A stretch of 64,000 nt of DNA from Sporosarcina pasteurii (lineage in GTDB: Bacteria; Bacillota; Bacilli; Bacillales_A; Planococcaceae), in assembly GCF_041295575.1 (NCBI RefSeq), contig NZ_CP160452.1:2852001-2916000 (forward strand), in the 5' to 3' direction. Below are positions 39,867 to 49,233 of the stretch, piece by piece. Under the pieces are notes generated by a model, which was not told where the DNA came from, made no database searches, and worked only from the letters and a program-made list of their open reading frames with translations. The stretch's first letter is position 1, and each line of letters starts with the position of its first letter. A program made the position numbers and the translations under genes.

Positions 39867-40574
39867 TCAGGTTCTATCCTTACTCTCCTGTAGGAGCTTA
39901 GATTCTCCCGTTCGCTCCCAAGTTTCTACAGTTTCATATGCTTGCTGGGGTGAATATCCTTTGCCCACGAGTACCCCCATCAAGATAAACTCTTGCAAAA
40001 TGTGGGTTAAATTAATCCCCCTATTTACATCTTCTTGCGCTTTCTCGACTAAATATGCTGTGTATCTAACCCAATCATCAGGTGTTTTTTCGGCATTTGG
40101 TTCATTTTGGACACGACCATTCGTCCGATTTTCCGTGTAGAGAAAGTTATATTTGGACGCATGTTTCAGTTCATCAGTTAGTATTTCAAATACTAAATCC
40201 CGATGATGACGATCTGGCAAACCTTTTCGTATCTCCCTATACTTTTCTACCGCTTTTAACTCGCCAAAAAGAGCTTGTTGAATTCCGTCTACATAGGATG
40301 CTGGCTTCTTAAAATCTTCTTCAGTGATATCCGTTATTTCTTGACCCGTATAATATAAATACATTTGCTTGAACATTAAATTGTGTCTAATTTCATCATC
40401 TCGAATGGATGCAATTATCTCTTTATCTGCCTGTTTCGGAGCGATGGATATCAAATACTCGTAAAAGAGCCGGTCTTCCTTTTCTCCCTGAACTGCCTCA
40501 AACATCAATTCCAATGACTTTTGAAACTCTTGCGGATTGTATCCTGGATAAACACAGTTCCCTAAATAGTACAC
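39867..40574 (-). CDS. ferritin-like domain protein
   Basis: The 235-residue protein is helical with paired metal-ligand motifs RDDEIRHN (about 58-65) and a second EILTDELKHAS (about 128-138), the ExxH pattern of the ferritin/rubrerythrin superfamily. The C-terminal part (ILQEFILMGVLVGKGYSPQQAYETVE) is shared with Bacillus proteins of this type. The role may be oxidative stress or iron handling. The start is a GTG with AGGAGG six bases upstream; the ATG codons before it have no such site. Confidence 0.78.
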   Translation of the reverse strand: MYYLGNCVYPGYNPQEFQKSLELMFEAVQGEKEDRLFYEYLISIAPKQADKEIIASIRDDEIRHNLMFKQMYLYYTGQEITDITEEDFKKPASYVDGIQQALFGELKAVEKYREIRKGLPDRHHRDLVFEILTDELKHASKYNFLYTENRTNGRVQNEPNAEKTPDDWVRYTAYLVEKAQEDVNRGINLTHILQEFILMGVLVGKGYSPQQAYETVETWERTGESKLLQESKDRT

Positions 40575-40924
40575 TGTTGTCCTCCTAAACATCATTTTTT
40601 CATCGTATTAGGCTATGCAAGGAATTTCGAATTGGGAACTATTGCATTTAATATGGACCATTTTGAATTAAAGAATTCTCACATTAGAAGTGCAAAACAG
40701 ATTACCTCTTTACAATTGCTCGTCCAAAAACCGCCTCAAAATGAAATCGTCGCATATTTCGCATAAAATAAGCTGCTGTTATCATACTAAAATTTATAAG
40801 TTATCATTTCCTCTGTTTTCTCCCGCACATGTCGACTTTGAGCAATTGAGCTTGCTCGAATTTACCGTGACTTAGAGGGTCATATTAACACATCATTAAC
40901 ATCATTTTACTTGGAGTGAAACGT
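40575..40924. other. gene-free gap
   Basis: This is the divergent upstream region of the ferritin-like and EamA genes. I see no frame with a ribosome binding site, no riboswitch and no repeat. Confidence 0.5.
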
Positions 40925-41941
40925 ATGGTTAATAAAAGTGGGTCAACTGGTAAGGCGTACTTGCTCCTTATCATTGGTATCATCTTTCTCGCGTTTACTG
41001 CCCCTTGGGTGAAACAATCGAATTTCGACCCAGCAACGTCCGTTATCCTACGATGTTCAATTGGGGGGCTAGCTCTACTTCCATTCGCCATTAGAGAGGC
41101 AAAAAAACTCGGTCCGCTCAATAGAACCGGGGTCATTCTATCCCTTGTCGCAGGTCTGTTTCTCGGAATAGACTTTACGGCCTGGAACTATTCCATCTAC
41201 TACGTTGGCTCAGGTATCGCCTCAATCCTGCTCAATCTACAGATCATTATTTTACCTGCACTTGCATTTCTAATTGACAAGGAAAGAGTTCCAAGAAGCT
41301 TCTTTATTATTGCACCGATTATGATACTAGGCATTGTTTTGTCTGGTGGCATCATTGGCGGCGGTGGGGAAACAGGAGGACCAACCACCATACACGGAAT
41401 GCCTATTGCCCTTATCGGGACCCTTGAAGGTAGTTTATCCGGCATCTGCTACGGGATCTACCTCTATACGAGCCGTAAAGCAACCAAGGTGAACAGGGGA
41501 CAGTTTATCCAACCAATGCTATGGGCGAGTATTGCCCAACTAGTAGCCCCTGCGTTTGTCATGTTATTTTTATCCCACCGCGGCTTCGATGTGACGCACG
41601 GTGTGATGGTTAATGGTGTGCTTCCAATGAATCCAGAAACCACCCTTGGTGATCCAATCACCGCCATGAACTGGTTTTGGATGTTTGTCTTAGCTATAGC
41701 GGGACAAGCTATGGCGTGGACGTTTGTCCAGTATGGTTCCGTTCGGTTGAATTCTACAATTGTCGCAGGACTCTTGTTGCTCAGTCCGATTTCTACGGTC
41801 GCGATCATTGCCGTCGTTCTCTTCGGTGAAATCCCGAACTTTATTCAGGTCATTGGTATTATTATTGTTCTCGGAGCAGTTGCCTATCAGAATGGGCTCT
41901 TGAGTAAGTTGAAAGGCGTAAAATCGACTGGAGAACCTTAA
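40925..41941 (+). CDS. EamA-family (DMT) transporter
   Basis: The 338-residue membrane protein has two five-segment EamA repeats (about 10-150 and 180-330). Cues are the FAFTAPWVK-like first segment, DFTAWNYSIYYVGSGIASILLNLQ near residue 80, and PISTVAIIAVVLFGEIPNFIQVIGIIIVL at the end. The glycine-rich loop GGIIGGGGETGGPT at about 143 is unusual. The substrate is unknown; the family exports amino acids or other metabolites. TTGGAGTG decides the ATG at 40925. Confidence 0.85.
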   Translation: MVNKSGSTGKAYLLLIIGIIFLAFTAPWVKQSNFDPATSVILRCSIGGLALLPFAIREAKKLGPLNRTGVILSLVAGLFLGIDFTAWNYSIYYVGSGIASILLNLQIIILPALAFLIDKERVPRSFFIIAPIMILGIVLSGGIIGGGGETGGPTTIHGMPIALIGTLEGSLSGICYGIYLYTSRKATKVNRGQFIQPMLWASIAQLVAPAFVMLFLSHRGFDVTHGVMVNGVLPMNPETTLGDPITAMNWFWMFVLAIAGQAMAWTFVQYGSVRLNSTIVAGLLLLSPISTVAIIAVVLFGEIPNFIQVIGIIIVLGAVAYQNGLLSKLKGVKSTGEP

Positions 41942-41948
41942 CTCTTTT

Positions 41949-41986
41949 GGTGCCAGGTCCTAACAATTGTGTTGGAACCTGGCACC
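41949..41986. repeat. dispersed palindrome, family B copy 1
   Basis: GGTGCCAGGTCC and GGAACCTGGCACC flank TAACAATTGTGTT. It directly follows the EamA stop and may also act as its terminator. Related copies are at 43298-43340, 54712-54754 and 56233-56270. Confidence 0.7.
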
Positions 41987-42004
41987 ACTTTAATTTTGTT
42001 AGCG

Positions 42005-42736
42005 TTACTCATTGCCAAAAATCGCCATCCATTGCTGCCATATTGCAAACTTTTGTCCATCCCATTGCAATGTATTAATGACATACCCAAATGAATCTGC
42101 ATGGTAAAGCCCGCTAATTTTTTGATAGGCCTGAACTTCATACACACCATCGCGGTCCATATCAACTGGATAGAATCCACTAACCCCATCAGCCATACCT
42201 GTAATTGGTTCTTTTAACATCCCATCTTCATTGTAAATTCGCGAAAGATAATCAGCACCTCTGCCACTAATATCAATTAAATACGTTTGCCCTGTTGCTA
42301 AACTTTGAACACTGATTTTATATTGATTCAAATAAGTGACGGTGTACTGATTTAGCTGATTATATTGCTCAAAGTCAAACAATTTCCTAGCTCGATTATT
42401 AACGAATGAATAAATATAATTAAACGTAAATGCGCCGGATCCGCCTGATTGAATGGAAATCAGAATATCCATGATGCCATCCTTCGTAAAATCCCCAAGG
42501 AAGACAGTTGGTTCGTAACCTGAATTACCGCTTTCATCTAGCGGAATGACATATACATTTTTTGTTAAACCATCTTGAATATTTAATGTAATCTGCTCGA
42601 CATAGGGACTCGACGGATCTACCGACTGTACTGCCGTCAAATATACGTAATCTGTCACCCCATCACCATTCACATCACCATAAGCACCGCTAACTATTTC
42701 CCCTTGTCTGTAGCCATAGGGATTATTTACATACAC
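42005..42736 (-). CDS. FG-GAP/VCBS-repeat protein
   Basis: The 243-residue protein has calcium-loop repeats of FG-GAP type: GDVNGDGVTDYVYL (about 20-33), GDFTKDGIMDILISIQ (about 80-95) and VDMDRDGVYEVQAYQ (about 190-204). There is no signal peptide or anchor, so it may be a cytosolic or spore-associated beta-propeller fragment; similar short VCBS proteins occur in spore-forming Bacillales. It starts at GTG, with AGGAG nine bases upstream. The function is unknown. Confidence 0.75.
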   Translation of the reverse strand: MYVNNPYGYRQGEIVSGAYGDVNGDGVTDYVYLTAVQSVDPSSPYVEQITLNIQDGLTKNVYVIPLDESGNSGYEPTVFLGDFTKDGIMDILISIQSGGSGAFTFNYIYSFVNNRARKLFDFEQYNQLNQYTVTYLNQYKISVQSLATGQTYLIDISGRGADYLSRIYNEDGMLKEPITGMADGVSGFYPVDMDRDGVYEVQAYQKISGLYHADSFGYVINTLQWDGQKFAIWQQWMAIFGNE

Positions 42737-42830
42737 ACCTCACCACTCCTACCTAATCTTTTATATCAATATATTCACCCAAGCGGTTTGGTGATTGTTC
42801 GATACCTGATTTATTCATACTTCTAGAATT

Positions 42831-42856
42831 GAAAATGATACACTTGTTATACAAAC
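42831..42856 (+). promoter_or_regulatory. shared upstream motif, copy 2
   Basis: AATGATACACTTGTTATACA and its flanks match 35711-35736 with very few differences. It lies 75 bases before the start at 42931. Confidence 0.45.
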
Positions 42857-42930
42857 ATTTTTTATTTTTAGGGTAATCAATCTTCTACAAACAGCTTATG
42901 GTGTTAAAGAATTAATGAGGAGGTCTTTTT

Positions 42931-43242
42931 TTGACAAAAGAAGTGAGTATATCCAAAAAACATGGTGTAATTAGCTATACAGCTTTATTTATCGGTATCG
43001 TTTGTTTTTTTATTGTGTTTGTAGAACCTACAAAAATAGCGAACGTAGGTTATTTAATCGGGGATACGATCACGTTTTTCCTTACGGGTGCAGGGATTAT
43101 ATTGTCGGTTATTGGGTTAGTTAAGAAAACGAAGAAAAATATACTTCCAATGATTTCACTGATTCTTTCATCCTCTTTCATTGCATTTTGGATCATCACA
43201 ATCTTTTTATTGTTTACTGGTAAAATTCCTTTTGGTCCGTAA
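42931..43242 (+). CDS. small membrane protein, unknown
   Basis: The 103-residue protein has three hydrophobic segments (about 15-32, 38-60, 70-95) and a basic loop VKKTKKN between the second and third. It starts at TTG with AGGAGG seven bases upstream. I do not recognise the family; it resembles the DUF4064/YqhR style of small Bacillus membrane proteins only in topology. It shares an upstream motif with the FrnE-like gene. Confidence 0.65.
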   Translation: MTKEVSISKKHGVISYTALFIGIVCFFIVFVEPTKIANVGYLIGDTITFFLTGAGIILSVIGLVKKTKKNILPMISLILSSSFIAFWIITIFLLFTGKIPFGP

Positions 43243-43297
43243 TGCAAAGACGCGGATTCATGAGGTTACTAAAAGCCAGTACTATGAGCGAGAGACT

Positions 43298-43340
43298 GCC
43301 AAGTTCTAAAACAATTCGAATGGTATTGGAACCTAGCGGC
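43298..43340. repeat. dispersed palindrome, family B copy 2
   Basis: GCCAAGTTCTAAAACAATTC followed by GAATGGTATTGGAACCTAGC forms an imperfect hairpin similar to 54712-54754. Confidence 0.7.
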
Positions 43341-43438
43341 CAAAATTAACTGATTGATTGAACCGCTATAGTTTCTTTCAAAGTAAAACCAGTAATCTCT
43401 CAAATGGGGTTTCAAGGCCTTTATTATATAGTGCTAAT

Positions 43439-44833
43439 TTATTTAATTGCCAAAGTCTTCCTTAACGGCTCAGTCCCTTCCCACGTAGCCCCGACTTGCA
43501 GCAACTTCTTCTCAGAAAGATGCTTTCCAATAAACTGCATGCCAGCAGGTAATCCTTCCCGGTCAACTCCCATCGGAACTGCCAGACTTGGTACGCCTGT
43601 TAGGTTGATAGGTGCGGTGAATGGCATGATTCGTTTCACAATTTCTAAGTTTTGGTCGACCCAATGCTCGCTGTAAGGCGGCGTTGCAATCGGTATCGTC
43701 GGTCCAAGTAAAATATCAACATTAAAAAATGCTTGTTCAAATGCTTGTGTCATTTTTCTTCTAATTTGCTGGGCCCTATTATATTGCGGACTCATTGTCA
43801 TCGCGCCTGTTAGAAAAAATGTTCGGATATCTTGAGAATAGTCTTCGGCGTAACTCTTTAACCACTCTTCATGAAAAGTAGCGGCTTCTCCAGTAACCGT
43901 CGCATAGCCTGCGAATGTCGATAATGTTAGTTCTGGTATCTCTATTTCTTTTATTTCAGCTCCTAAACCGTTTAGAGTTTCCATTGCATGTTGAAAAAGT
44001 TTTTCTACATCAGCATCTAAACCCTCCATATAATGAGTCGGCACGCCGATCTTGATTCCGCTCATATCCTTCTTTAAATCTGCTTCATAATTTATCATCG
44101 GCACATGCAAGCTTGCCGGATCGTTTGGATCAAAACCCGCCATGTAATTGAGCATGATGGCTAAATCTGCAACTGACCTCGCCATTGGGCCAGCGGTATC
44201 CATTGACCAAGCAGTCGGGAAAACCCCGTAGGTGCTAACTAATCCATACGTCGGCTTCAAACCATACACACCGCACATAGCTGCCGGCAAGCGTATCGAA
44301 CCGAAAGTGTCTGTACCCGTTGCGAGCGTTGCTAACCCAGCTGCTAAAGAAGCGGCACTTCCACCGCTCGAACCACCAGGCATATACTCTAAATTCCACG
44401 GATTTCGCGTATTCCCGAAAAATGGATTCGTACCTGTTGAACCAGCAGCAAGTTCATGCATATTCAATTTTCCAAGCATGATTCCCCCTGCCCCTAGTAG
44501 CTTCTCTGCAGCTGTCGCCGTTTGCCCAGGGATAAAATTCATAAAAAGTTTTGAACCGTTAGTCGTGTGTATGTCTTTTGTATAAAAATTATCTTTAATA
44601 CCCATTGGGATTCCATGCAGAGCTCCCTTGTAAATCCCTGACATAATTTCACGCTCCGCTAGTCTCGCTTGCGCAAGTGCATGTTCGGGAAGAGGCGTAA
44701 TATAGGCCCTAATATCCCCGTCGTATTGGTCGATACGTTCTAACATTAAGCGTGTCAACTCTACCGGAGAGAGTTGTTTTGATTCTATTAACGGAGCAAG
44801 CTTAGCGGCAGGCATAAATGCTAATTCTGCCAT
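43439..44833 (-). CDS. amidase-signature family hydrolase
   Basis: The 464-residue enzyme has the Ser-cisSer-Lys triad of the amidase-signature family: Lys in GIKDNF (about 79), the glycine-serine loop MPGGSSGGSAAS (about 150-161), and the nucleophile Ser in GTDTFGSIRLPA (about 175-186). The common motif has GTDTGGS, so Phe replaces Gly beside the nucleophile. A GatC/AtzG-like small gene overlaps it by 13 bases upstream, which suggests a two-subunit hydrolase of the AtzE kind rather than a tRNA amidotransferase (no GatB here). The substrate is unknown. GGAGTG precedes the ATG. Confidence 0.88.
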   Translation of the reverse strand: MAELAFMPAAKLAPLIESKQLSPVELTRLMLERIDQYDGDIRAYITPLPEHALAQARLAEREIMSGIYKGALHGIPMGIKDNFYTKDIHTTNGSKLFMNFIPGQTATAAEKLLGAGGIMLGKLNMHELAAGSTGTNPFFGNTRNPWNLEYMPGGSSGGSAASLAAGLATLATGTDTFGSIRLPAAMCGVYGLKPTYGLVSTYGVFPTAWSMDTAGPMARSVADLAIMLNYMAGFDPNDPASLHVPMINYEADLKKDMSGIKIGVPTHYMEGLDADVEKLFQHAMETLNGLGAEIKEIEIPELTLSTFAGYATVTGEAATFHEEWLKSYAEDYSQDIRTFFLTGAMTMSPQYNRAQQIRRKMTQAFEQAFFNVDILLGPTIPIATPPYSEHWVDQNLEIVKRIMPFTAPINLTGVPSLAVPMGVDREGLPAGMQFIGKHLSEKKLLQVGATWEGTEPLRKTLAIK

Positions 44834-45012
44834 CCAATCACTCCTTTATCAAAAACTGTTATCGGCACTTCGAAGTTTACATAAGGAAAGTTTTCAAGCA
44901 AAGCTTCTTGCTGATGAATGAGGTTGAGCATATCAGCAATATAAGGAATGTCATCCTCATAAACCGGATAGCCTTGATGCTCCAGTCCTGTCTTGATAAA
45001 AGTTGCGTCCAA
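44821..45012 (-). CDS. GatC/AtzG-like small subunit (DUF4089-like)
   Basis: The 63-residue protein has a short helical domain and an extended C-terminal tail, following the pattern hGY..YEDDIPYIADMLNLIHQQE..L..FP....E.P..VFDKG. This resembles AtzG and DUF4089 proteins, which wrap around an amidase partner like GatC around GatA. It starts at TTG with AAGGAGG eight bases upstream and overlaps the amidase start, so the two are coupled. Confidence 0.7.
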   Translation of the reverse strand: MDATFIKTGLEHQGYPVYEDDIPYIADMLNLIHQQEALLENFPYVNFEVPITVFDKGVIGWQN

Positions 45013-45143
45013 TTATCCTGCCTCCTTTTTGGGCGTCTGTATGTACTATATGAAATCTTTCATAAAAAGTTCAGGGATGTAAATGCTCTCCTCTGGCAGC
45101 GCTACAGACTTCCCGTTTGCAGAATGGCATGATCTTTTAAAAA

Positions 45144-45761
45144 TCAATCAAAATATATAGCTTCTTGTGAATTATATAAATGTTTAAAAGCCAATTGAAT
45201 TTGTGATTTGGTATTTCTAGCTACTGATAATGACGGTAGTTCATTTTCAGCAAAAAACTCAACCGCACTTGTTTCGATTCCTTCTTTTGGTTGACCTCCG
45301 ATAATTTCACATTGGATAAATATTTTATAAACGTGATATGGAGAAGGAGGATGTGGGTGGCACTTCTTATCAAGTATACCTATCAATTTTACTGCTTTAA
45401 CATCAAACCCTGATTCTTCTTTTGTTTCTTTGACCGCAACTTCACTTGGAGTTAATCCAATATCGCCCCAACCACCCGGTAAAGACCAATCTCCGTCAGT
45501 ATTTTCCCTAACCATTAAAATCTTATTATCCTTAAATACAACAGATCTAATATCAACTTTTGGGGTAGCATAGCCAGTTTCATTAGCAAACAAATCTTTT
45601 ATTACTGTCTTGTCTATTTCCGTTTGTTGCGACATCATTTCAACGCTTATATTCCTGATCAACTCAAATCTTTCCAAATCAAAAACGTCTTTGGAATAAG
45701 TTAATCCTACCTGTGCAATAGATTGTAGCTGTTTTGCCCATTCAAGCCATTTAGGTTCCAT
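45144..45761 (-). CDS. Nudix hydrolase with N-terminal helical domain
   Basis: The 205-residue protein has an N-terminal helical domain (EWAKQLQSIAQVGLTYSKDVFDLERFELIR, about 6-35) and a Nudix domain with GGWGDIGLTPSEVAVKETKE then ESGF (about 100-123). This architecture is that of Bacillus ADP-ribose pyrophosphatase-like YjhB proteins. The ATG at 45761 follows AAAGGGG. The substrate is inferred only from resemblance. Confidence 0.85.
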   Translation of the reverse strand: MEPKWLEWAKQLQSIAQVGLTYSKDVFDLERFELIRNISVEMMSQQTEIDKTVIKDLFANETGYATPKVDIRSVVFKDNKILMVRENTDGDWSLPGGWGDIGLTPSEVAVKETKEESGFDVKAVKLIGILDKKCHPHPPSPYHVYKIFIQCEIIGGQPKEGIETSAVEFFAENELPSLSVARNTKSQIQLAFKHLYNSQEAIYFD

Positions 45762-45846
45762 CAGGTATACCCCTTTCCCAATCAATATGGTTTTATCTAC
45801 GTTAAAGATCAATTTAACATCTTCATTACTCCATTAAATGGCCCGA

Positions 45847-45983
45847 TTATTGAGCATTTAAAGTTTCCTGTCCTTTACTTTTTTTAACAATAAATGTTGC
45901 AATAAAAAATGCAATTGCGTTAATTACCGTAAGCACACTAAATGTAAATCCCGCTACAGCACCTGCACAAAAAGTATTACCAC
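45847..45983 (-). pseudogene. remnant of a small membrane protein gene
   Basis: On the minus strand a frame of about 45 codons reads a hydrophobic helix (AGAVAGFTFSVLTVINAIAF), then IVKKSKGQETLNAQ and a stop. It has no start codon after the upstream in-frame TGA. The composition is that of a real membrane helix with a basic anchor, so this is probably a gene fragment. I do not recognise its parent. Confidence 0.35.
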
Positions 45984-46039
45984 CCTTTCAAATTACACCA
46001 GTTTTCTTACATCACTCAGTTAATTTCACTTATGCAACT

Positions 46040-46549
46040 TCACTTTATAGGGGTCAACCTGTTCATCAAATTTTCATCATCACGGTATCGATCAACTTTT
46101 AACCCGTCACCTGTATTGACAATAGTCATCTGCCCTTTTATTTCTATCTCATCCACTTTATTTTCATCTTCATCTTTAAATATCAAAGTGAAAGAATGGT
46201 CAAAATAAAGTGATTCACCTTTTTCTTGGACTCCGCCTTCTTCTAATGAAATACTCTGAACGGAAATCGTATTATTTAGCGCAAACGCAACTTCCCTTGG
46301 GGTTATAAGAGTTCTTTTGAGTGATAGGTCTTGAAGTGCATCTGTTGTCAGGTAAGGTGAAAATCCATCTTGAAATTCAATATGCTGTTCGGTACTCATC
46401 TTGCTTACATCCATATCTGAATTATCAACAGTGTATAGTTTTTTGATAAATTCCTCTCCAAACTTCACAGCATTGTCTACGTTTCTATCACAACCACTAA
46501 GTAAAACTACGAAAACAAAACACCCCATTAATAAAAATAACTTTCGCAT
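46040..46549 (-). CDS. putative lipoprotein, unknown
   Basis: The 169-residue protein has a lipoprotein signal MRKLFLLMGCFVFVVLLSGC with lipobox LLSGC (Cys20). The mature part is hydrophilic and mixed alpha/beta (FKDEDENKVDEIEIKGQMTIV near the end) without a family I recognise. GGAGGGG lies four bases before the ATG. It is predicted to be anchored on the outer face of the membrane. Confidence 0.75.
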   Translation of the reverse strand: MRKLFLLMGCFVFVVLLSGCDRNVDNAVKFGEEFIKKLYTVDNSDMDVSKMSTEQHIEFQDGFSPYLTTDALQDLSLKRTLITPREVAFALNNTISVQSISLEEGGVQEKGESLYFDHSFTLIFKDEDENKVDEIEIKGQMTIVNTGDGLKVDRYRDDENLMNRLTPIK

Positions 46550-46840
46550 ATGGCCCCTCCAATTTAATAATTATTTTTATTCCTCCCAAAGAAAAGATAT
46601 CCTGGCATCTTGTTCAGCAATACTGGCCTGCCATATTAATAATTCCCCTCTAATTACCATACTTTGTTCATTTCACTATTCATCTTATACGAGCTAATAA
46701 AAAAACTCTCAGTAATAGATACGGAATAATCCGAAAAAGGATTCGTTCATTTCACAATATGGCAACGTAACTCCTAAGTATGTTTGAAGGGATAACACGT
46801 ACAATGAGCGCGCATCTTTTCCGAAAAACTTTTTTGAACA
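46550..46840. other. gene-free gap
   Basis: This covers the lipoprotein promoter region and the trailing part of the SLC13 transcript; with the terminator at 46841 and the stretch to 47008 it forms a 459-base gap. A short GC-rich hairpin AGAGAAGCG/CGCTTCTCT lies at about 46938-46961. No gene is visible. Confidence 0.45.
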
Positions 46841-46881
46841 AAAAGAAAACCACCCTAGCCGTCGGAAGCGAAAGGATGGTT
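46841..46881 (-). terminator. probable terminator of the SLC13 gene
   Basis: On the minus strand AACCATCC pairs with GGGTGGTT and is followed by TTCTTTTTG. Confidence 0.6.
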
Positions 46882-47008
46882 CACACAACTTAAATAATTT
46901 TCGACAACCACCCACCCTGACGGTAGAGGTTGCAAGAGAGAAGCGTTAGCGCGCTTCTCTTCAATATTTTACACGAAATCAAAATGCGTATGCATGTATC
47001 GAACAGAG

Positions 47009-48856
47009 CTACAACGGAAACAAAAGCGGCACCGCAATCATCATGACGATGAACATAATAAGTTGTAACGGAACACCTATTTTTGCAAAGTCGCGGAATG
47101 AATAGCCACCTGCAGTCATGACAAGTGCATTCGTCGGTGAGGCGACCGGTGTTGCAAATGACATGCTTGCGCCAACCGCCACGATAATCAGAAACGCATA
47201 TGGATTTGCACCGAGCGCCATCGCGGCATTCAAAGCAATCGGGGCAAATAAAACCGCGGTTGCCGTGTTACTAATGAATTGACCAAACAGCATTGTCATA
47301 AAATAAATTCCGGCAAGGACCCCAATCGCCCCGAATCCGCCGAGCAACTGAATGATCCCATCCGCCAATAACTGCATCCCGCCTGACTTCTCAAGTGCCG
47401 TCGCCATTGGCAGCATGGCCGCAATTAACACAATACTTTCCCAGTTAATTTGCCCGTAAGCATCGTTCATATTTCGCACGCAGCCTGTTAACACCATCAG
47501 TACAGCAGCGATGAGTACTGTGACGAATGCCGGAAATACTTCAGCAATCATCAGCACAACCATAAGAACCATAATCATGCCCGCAACCCATGCTTTTCCG
47601 TTCGCCGAAGCAGTACTCGCATGTTCTTGCGGCTGTCCGACAACAACGACATCATTCGTTTCACGCGCTAGCAACTCAATCGCATCCCAAGTTCCTTGAA
47701 CAAGTAAAGCGTCACCAAATCGCAGGCGCAATTTCGTCACGTCTTGCATCACTTGTTTACCTTGTCTTTTCAAGCCGATAATATTCAAATTGTATTTTTC
47801 TCGGAATCCAACTGCACGTATGTCTTGATTGATCAGGCTGGAGTTTGGCGTTAATAACACTTCCGCAATCCCCAATTCCTTGGATACCAATTCCTCCGGC
47901 TCCGACGGTTCCCCCAACAGTTCAAGTCCATACGCCTCTGCAAAATGCGTTGCCTGTTCTTTCGTTCCTTGTATGTACAAAATATCATTGCCCTCGATTG
48001 CACTTAATGGCCCTGCCATTTCGTGAAACGTCATCGGTAAAAATTTCAACGTTCCTTCAAGTGATTTTCGTTTAATTTTCAACACACATAGCTGAAAACG
48101 AACAGGAATTTTCAACTGCGTCAACCGCTTTCCGACAATTGCAGACGCAGGCGGCACCTTCACGACCAACAATTTGCCACCTAGCGCATAGTCCCTAGCC
48201 AATCGCTTCGGCGATAAAGTATGCGACGATTGACCACTTCCTTTGCGCGCCTCTTTCGGAACGACTCGATTCCGAACCATGTACAAATACATAATGCCAA
48301 TCGCGACGCCGATTAAGCCAATCGGTGTAATTTGAAAAAAGCTAAGTCGCTCAAAACCGTTTTCCAGTAACATTTGCGAAACGATTAAGTTTGGCGGTGA
48401 AGCAATCAAGGTCAATAAACCTGAAAAGCTGGCAACGTACGACAGTGGCAGCAAATATTTCGAAGGGCTGCTTCCGATGCGAATCGCAATGCTAACAACA
48501 ATCGGCATCATCAATGCAACTGTACCCGTGTTACTCATAAATGCACCGACAAAGGCGACAATTAATAAAAGCAACAAAAATAATCGTTTTTCACTATCTC
48601 CCGCATACCGAAGTAAAAGGTTGCCCGCCATTTGCGCGAGCCCTGTACGTAAAATGCCCGCACCCACAACAAAAAGTGCAGCAATCATAATGACGACGGA
48701 ATTCGAAAAACCCGATAACGCCTCTGCCGGCTGCAAAATCCCTGTCACAACAAACGCCAACAGTGCAAGTAATGCAACAAGATCGGCGCGTAACCGATTC
48801 GTCATGAACAATACAATCGTAACGCCTAAAATGCTAAACGTAAGTAGTAATTGCAA
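47009..48856 (-). CDS. SLC13-family permease with two TrkA-C domains
   Basis: The 615-residue membrane protein has two halves of SLC13/DASS type separated by a cytoplasmic region (about 205-410) with two TrkA-C regulatory domains (LTQLKIPVRFQLCVLKIKR... and IRAVGFREKYNLNIIGLKRQ...). Hairpin motifs SNTGTVALMMPIV, ASPPNLIVSQ, SNTATAVLFAPIA and ATPVASPTNALVM are visible. Such proteins carry sulfate, dicarboxylates or other anions. The start is TTG preceded by AAAGGA; the frame is open 15 codons further. Confidence 0.85.
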   Translation of the reverse strand: MQLLLTFSILGVTIVLFMTNRLRADLVALLALLAFVVTGILQPAEALSGFSNSVVIMIAALFVVGAGILRTGLAQMAGNLLLRYAGDSEKRLFLLLLLIVAFVGAFMSNTGTVALMMPIVVSIAIRIGSSPSKYLLPLSYVASFSGLLTLIASPPNLIVSQMLLENGFERLSFFQITPIGLIGVAIGIMYLYMVRNRVVPKEARKGSGQSSHTLSPKRLARDYALGGKLLVVKVPPASAIVGKRLTQLKIPVRFQLCVLKIKRKSLEGTLKFLPMTFHEMAGPLSAIEGNDILYIQGTKEQATHFAEAYGLELLGEPSEPEELVSKELGIAEVLLTPNSSLINQDIRAVGFREKYNLNIIGLKRQGKQVMQDVTKLRLRFGDALLVQGTWDAIELLARETNDVVVVGQPQEHASTASANGKAWVAGMIMVLMVVLMIAEVFPAFVTVLIAAVLMVLTGCVRNMNDAYGQINWESIVLIAAMLPMATALEKSGGMQLLADGIIQLLGGFGAIGVLAGIYFMTMLFGQFISNTATAVLFAPIALNAAMALGANPYAFLIIVAVGASMSFATPVASPTNALVMTAGGYSFRDFAKIGVPLQLIMFIVMMIAVPLLFPL

Positions 48857-49233
48857 TTTAAAGGTTCCTTTCTGCCTTCGTTTTTGCGTATCTGTACACA
48901 CTAGATAATCTTTATTATAGAACGGGAAAATTTATTCCACCATTTGTTTTTGGCGCCAGTTGTTTATATTCATGTATGTTTTAACCATCCAATAAAAGAA
49001 TGGCAATACTACTTACATAACCAATGTGTTCAATACAATTGCAGCTTATTTTCGGAACAGTTTCTTGCACAGGAATAGAAAATTGTTTTCATCTGATGCT
49101 CTTATTTTTATAATTTGAATTCCCTCTTTAAATATGTTCAGAATTCAATCATGAATATTTAGCGGAATTCCACACTGGTCAATATCTGTATCTTATAGTA
49201 CTATAGAATTACTATGTTTAGGAGGGGATCTTT
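48857..49233. other. gene-free gap
   Basis: This is a divergent intergenic region between the SLC13 gene and the lipoprotein at 49234. No RNA motif, repeat or plausible short gene is visible. Confidence 0.5.

Noticed and set aside
46709-46915. A 68-codon minus-strand frame downstream of the SLC13 gene
   Set aside because: It covers a terminator hairpin, has no ribosome binding site and has low-quality composition.
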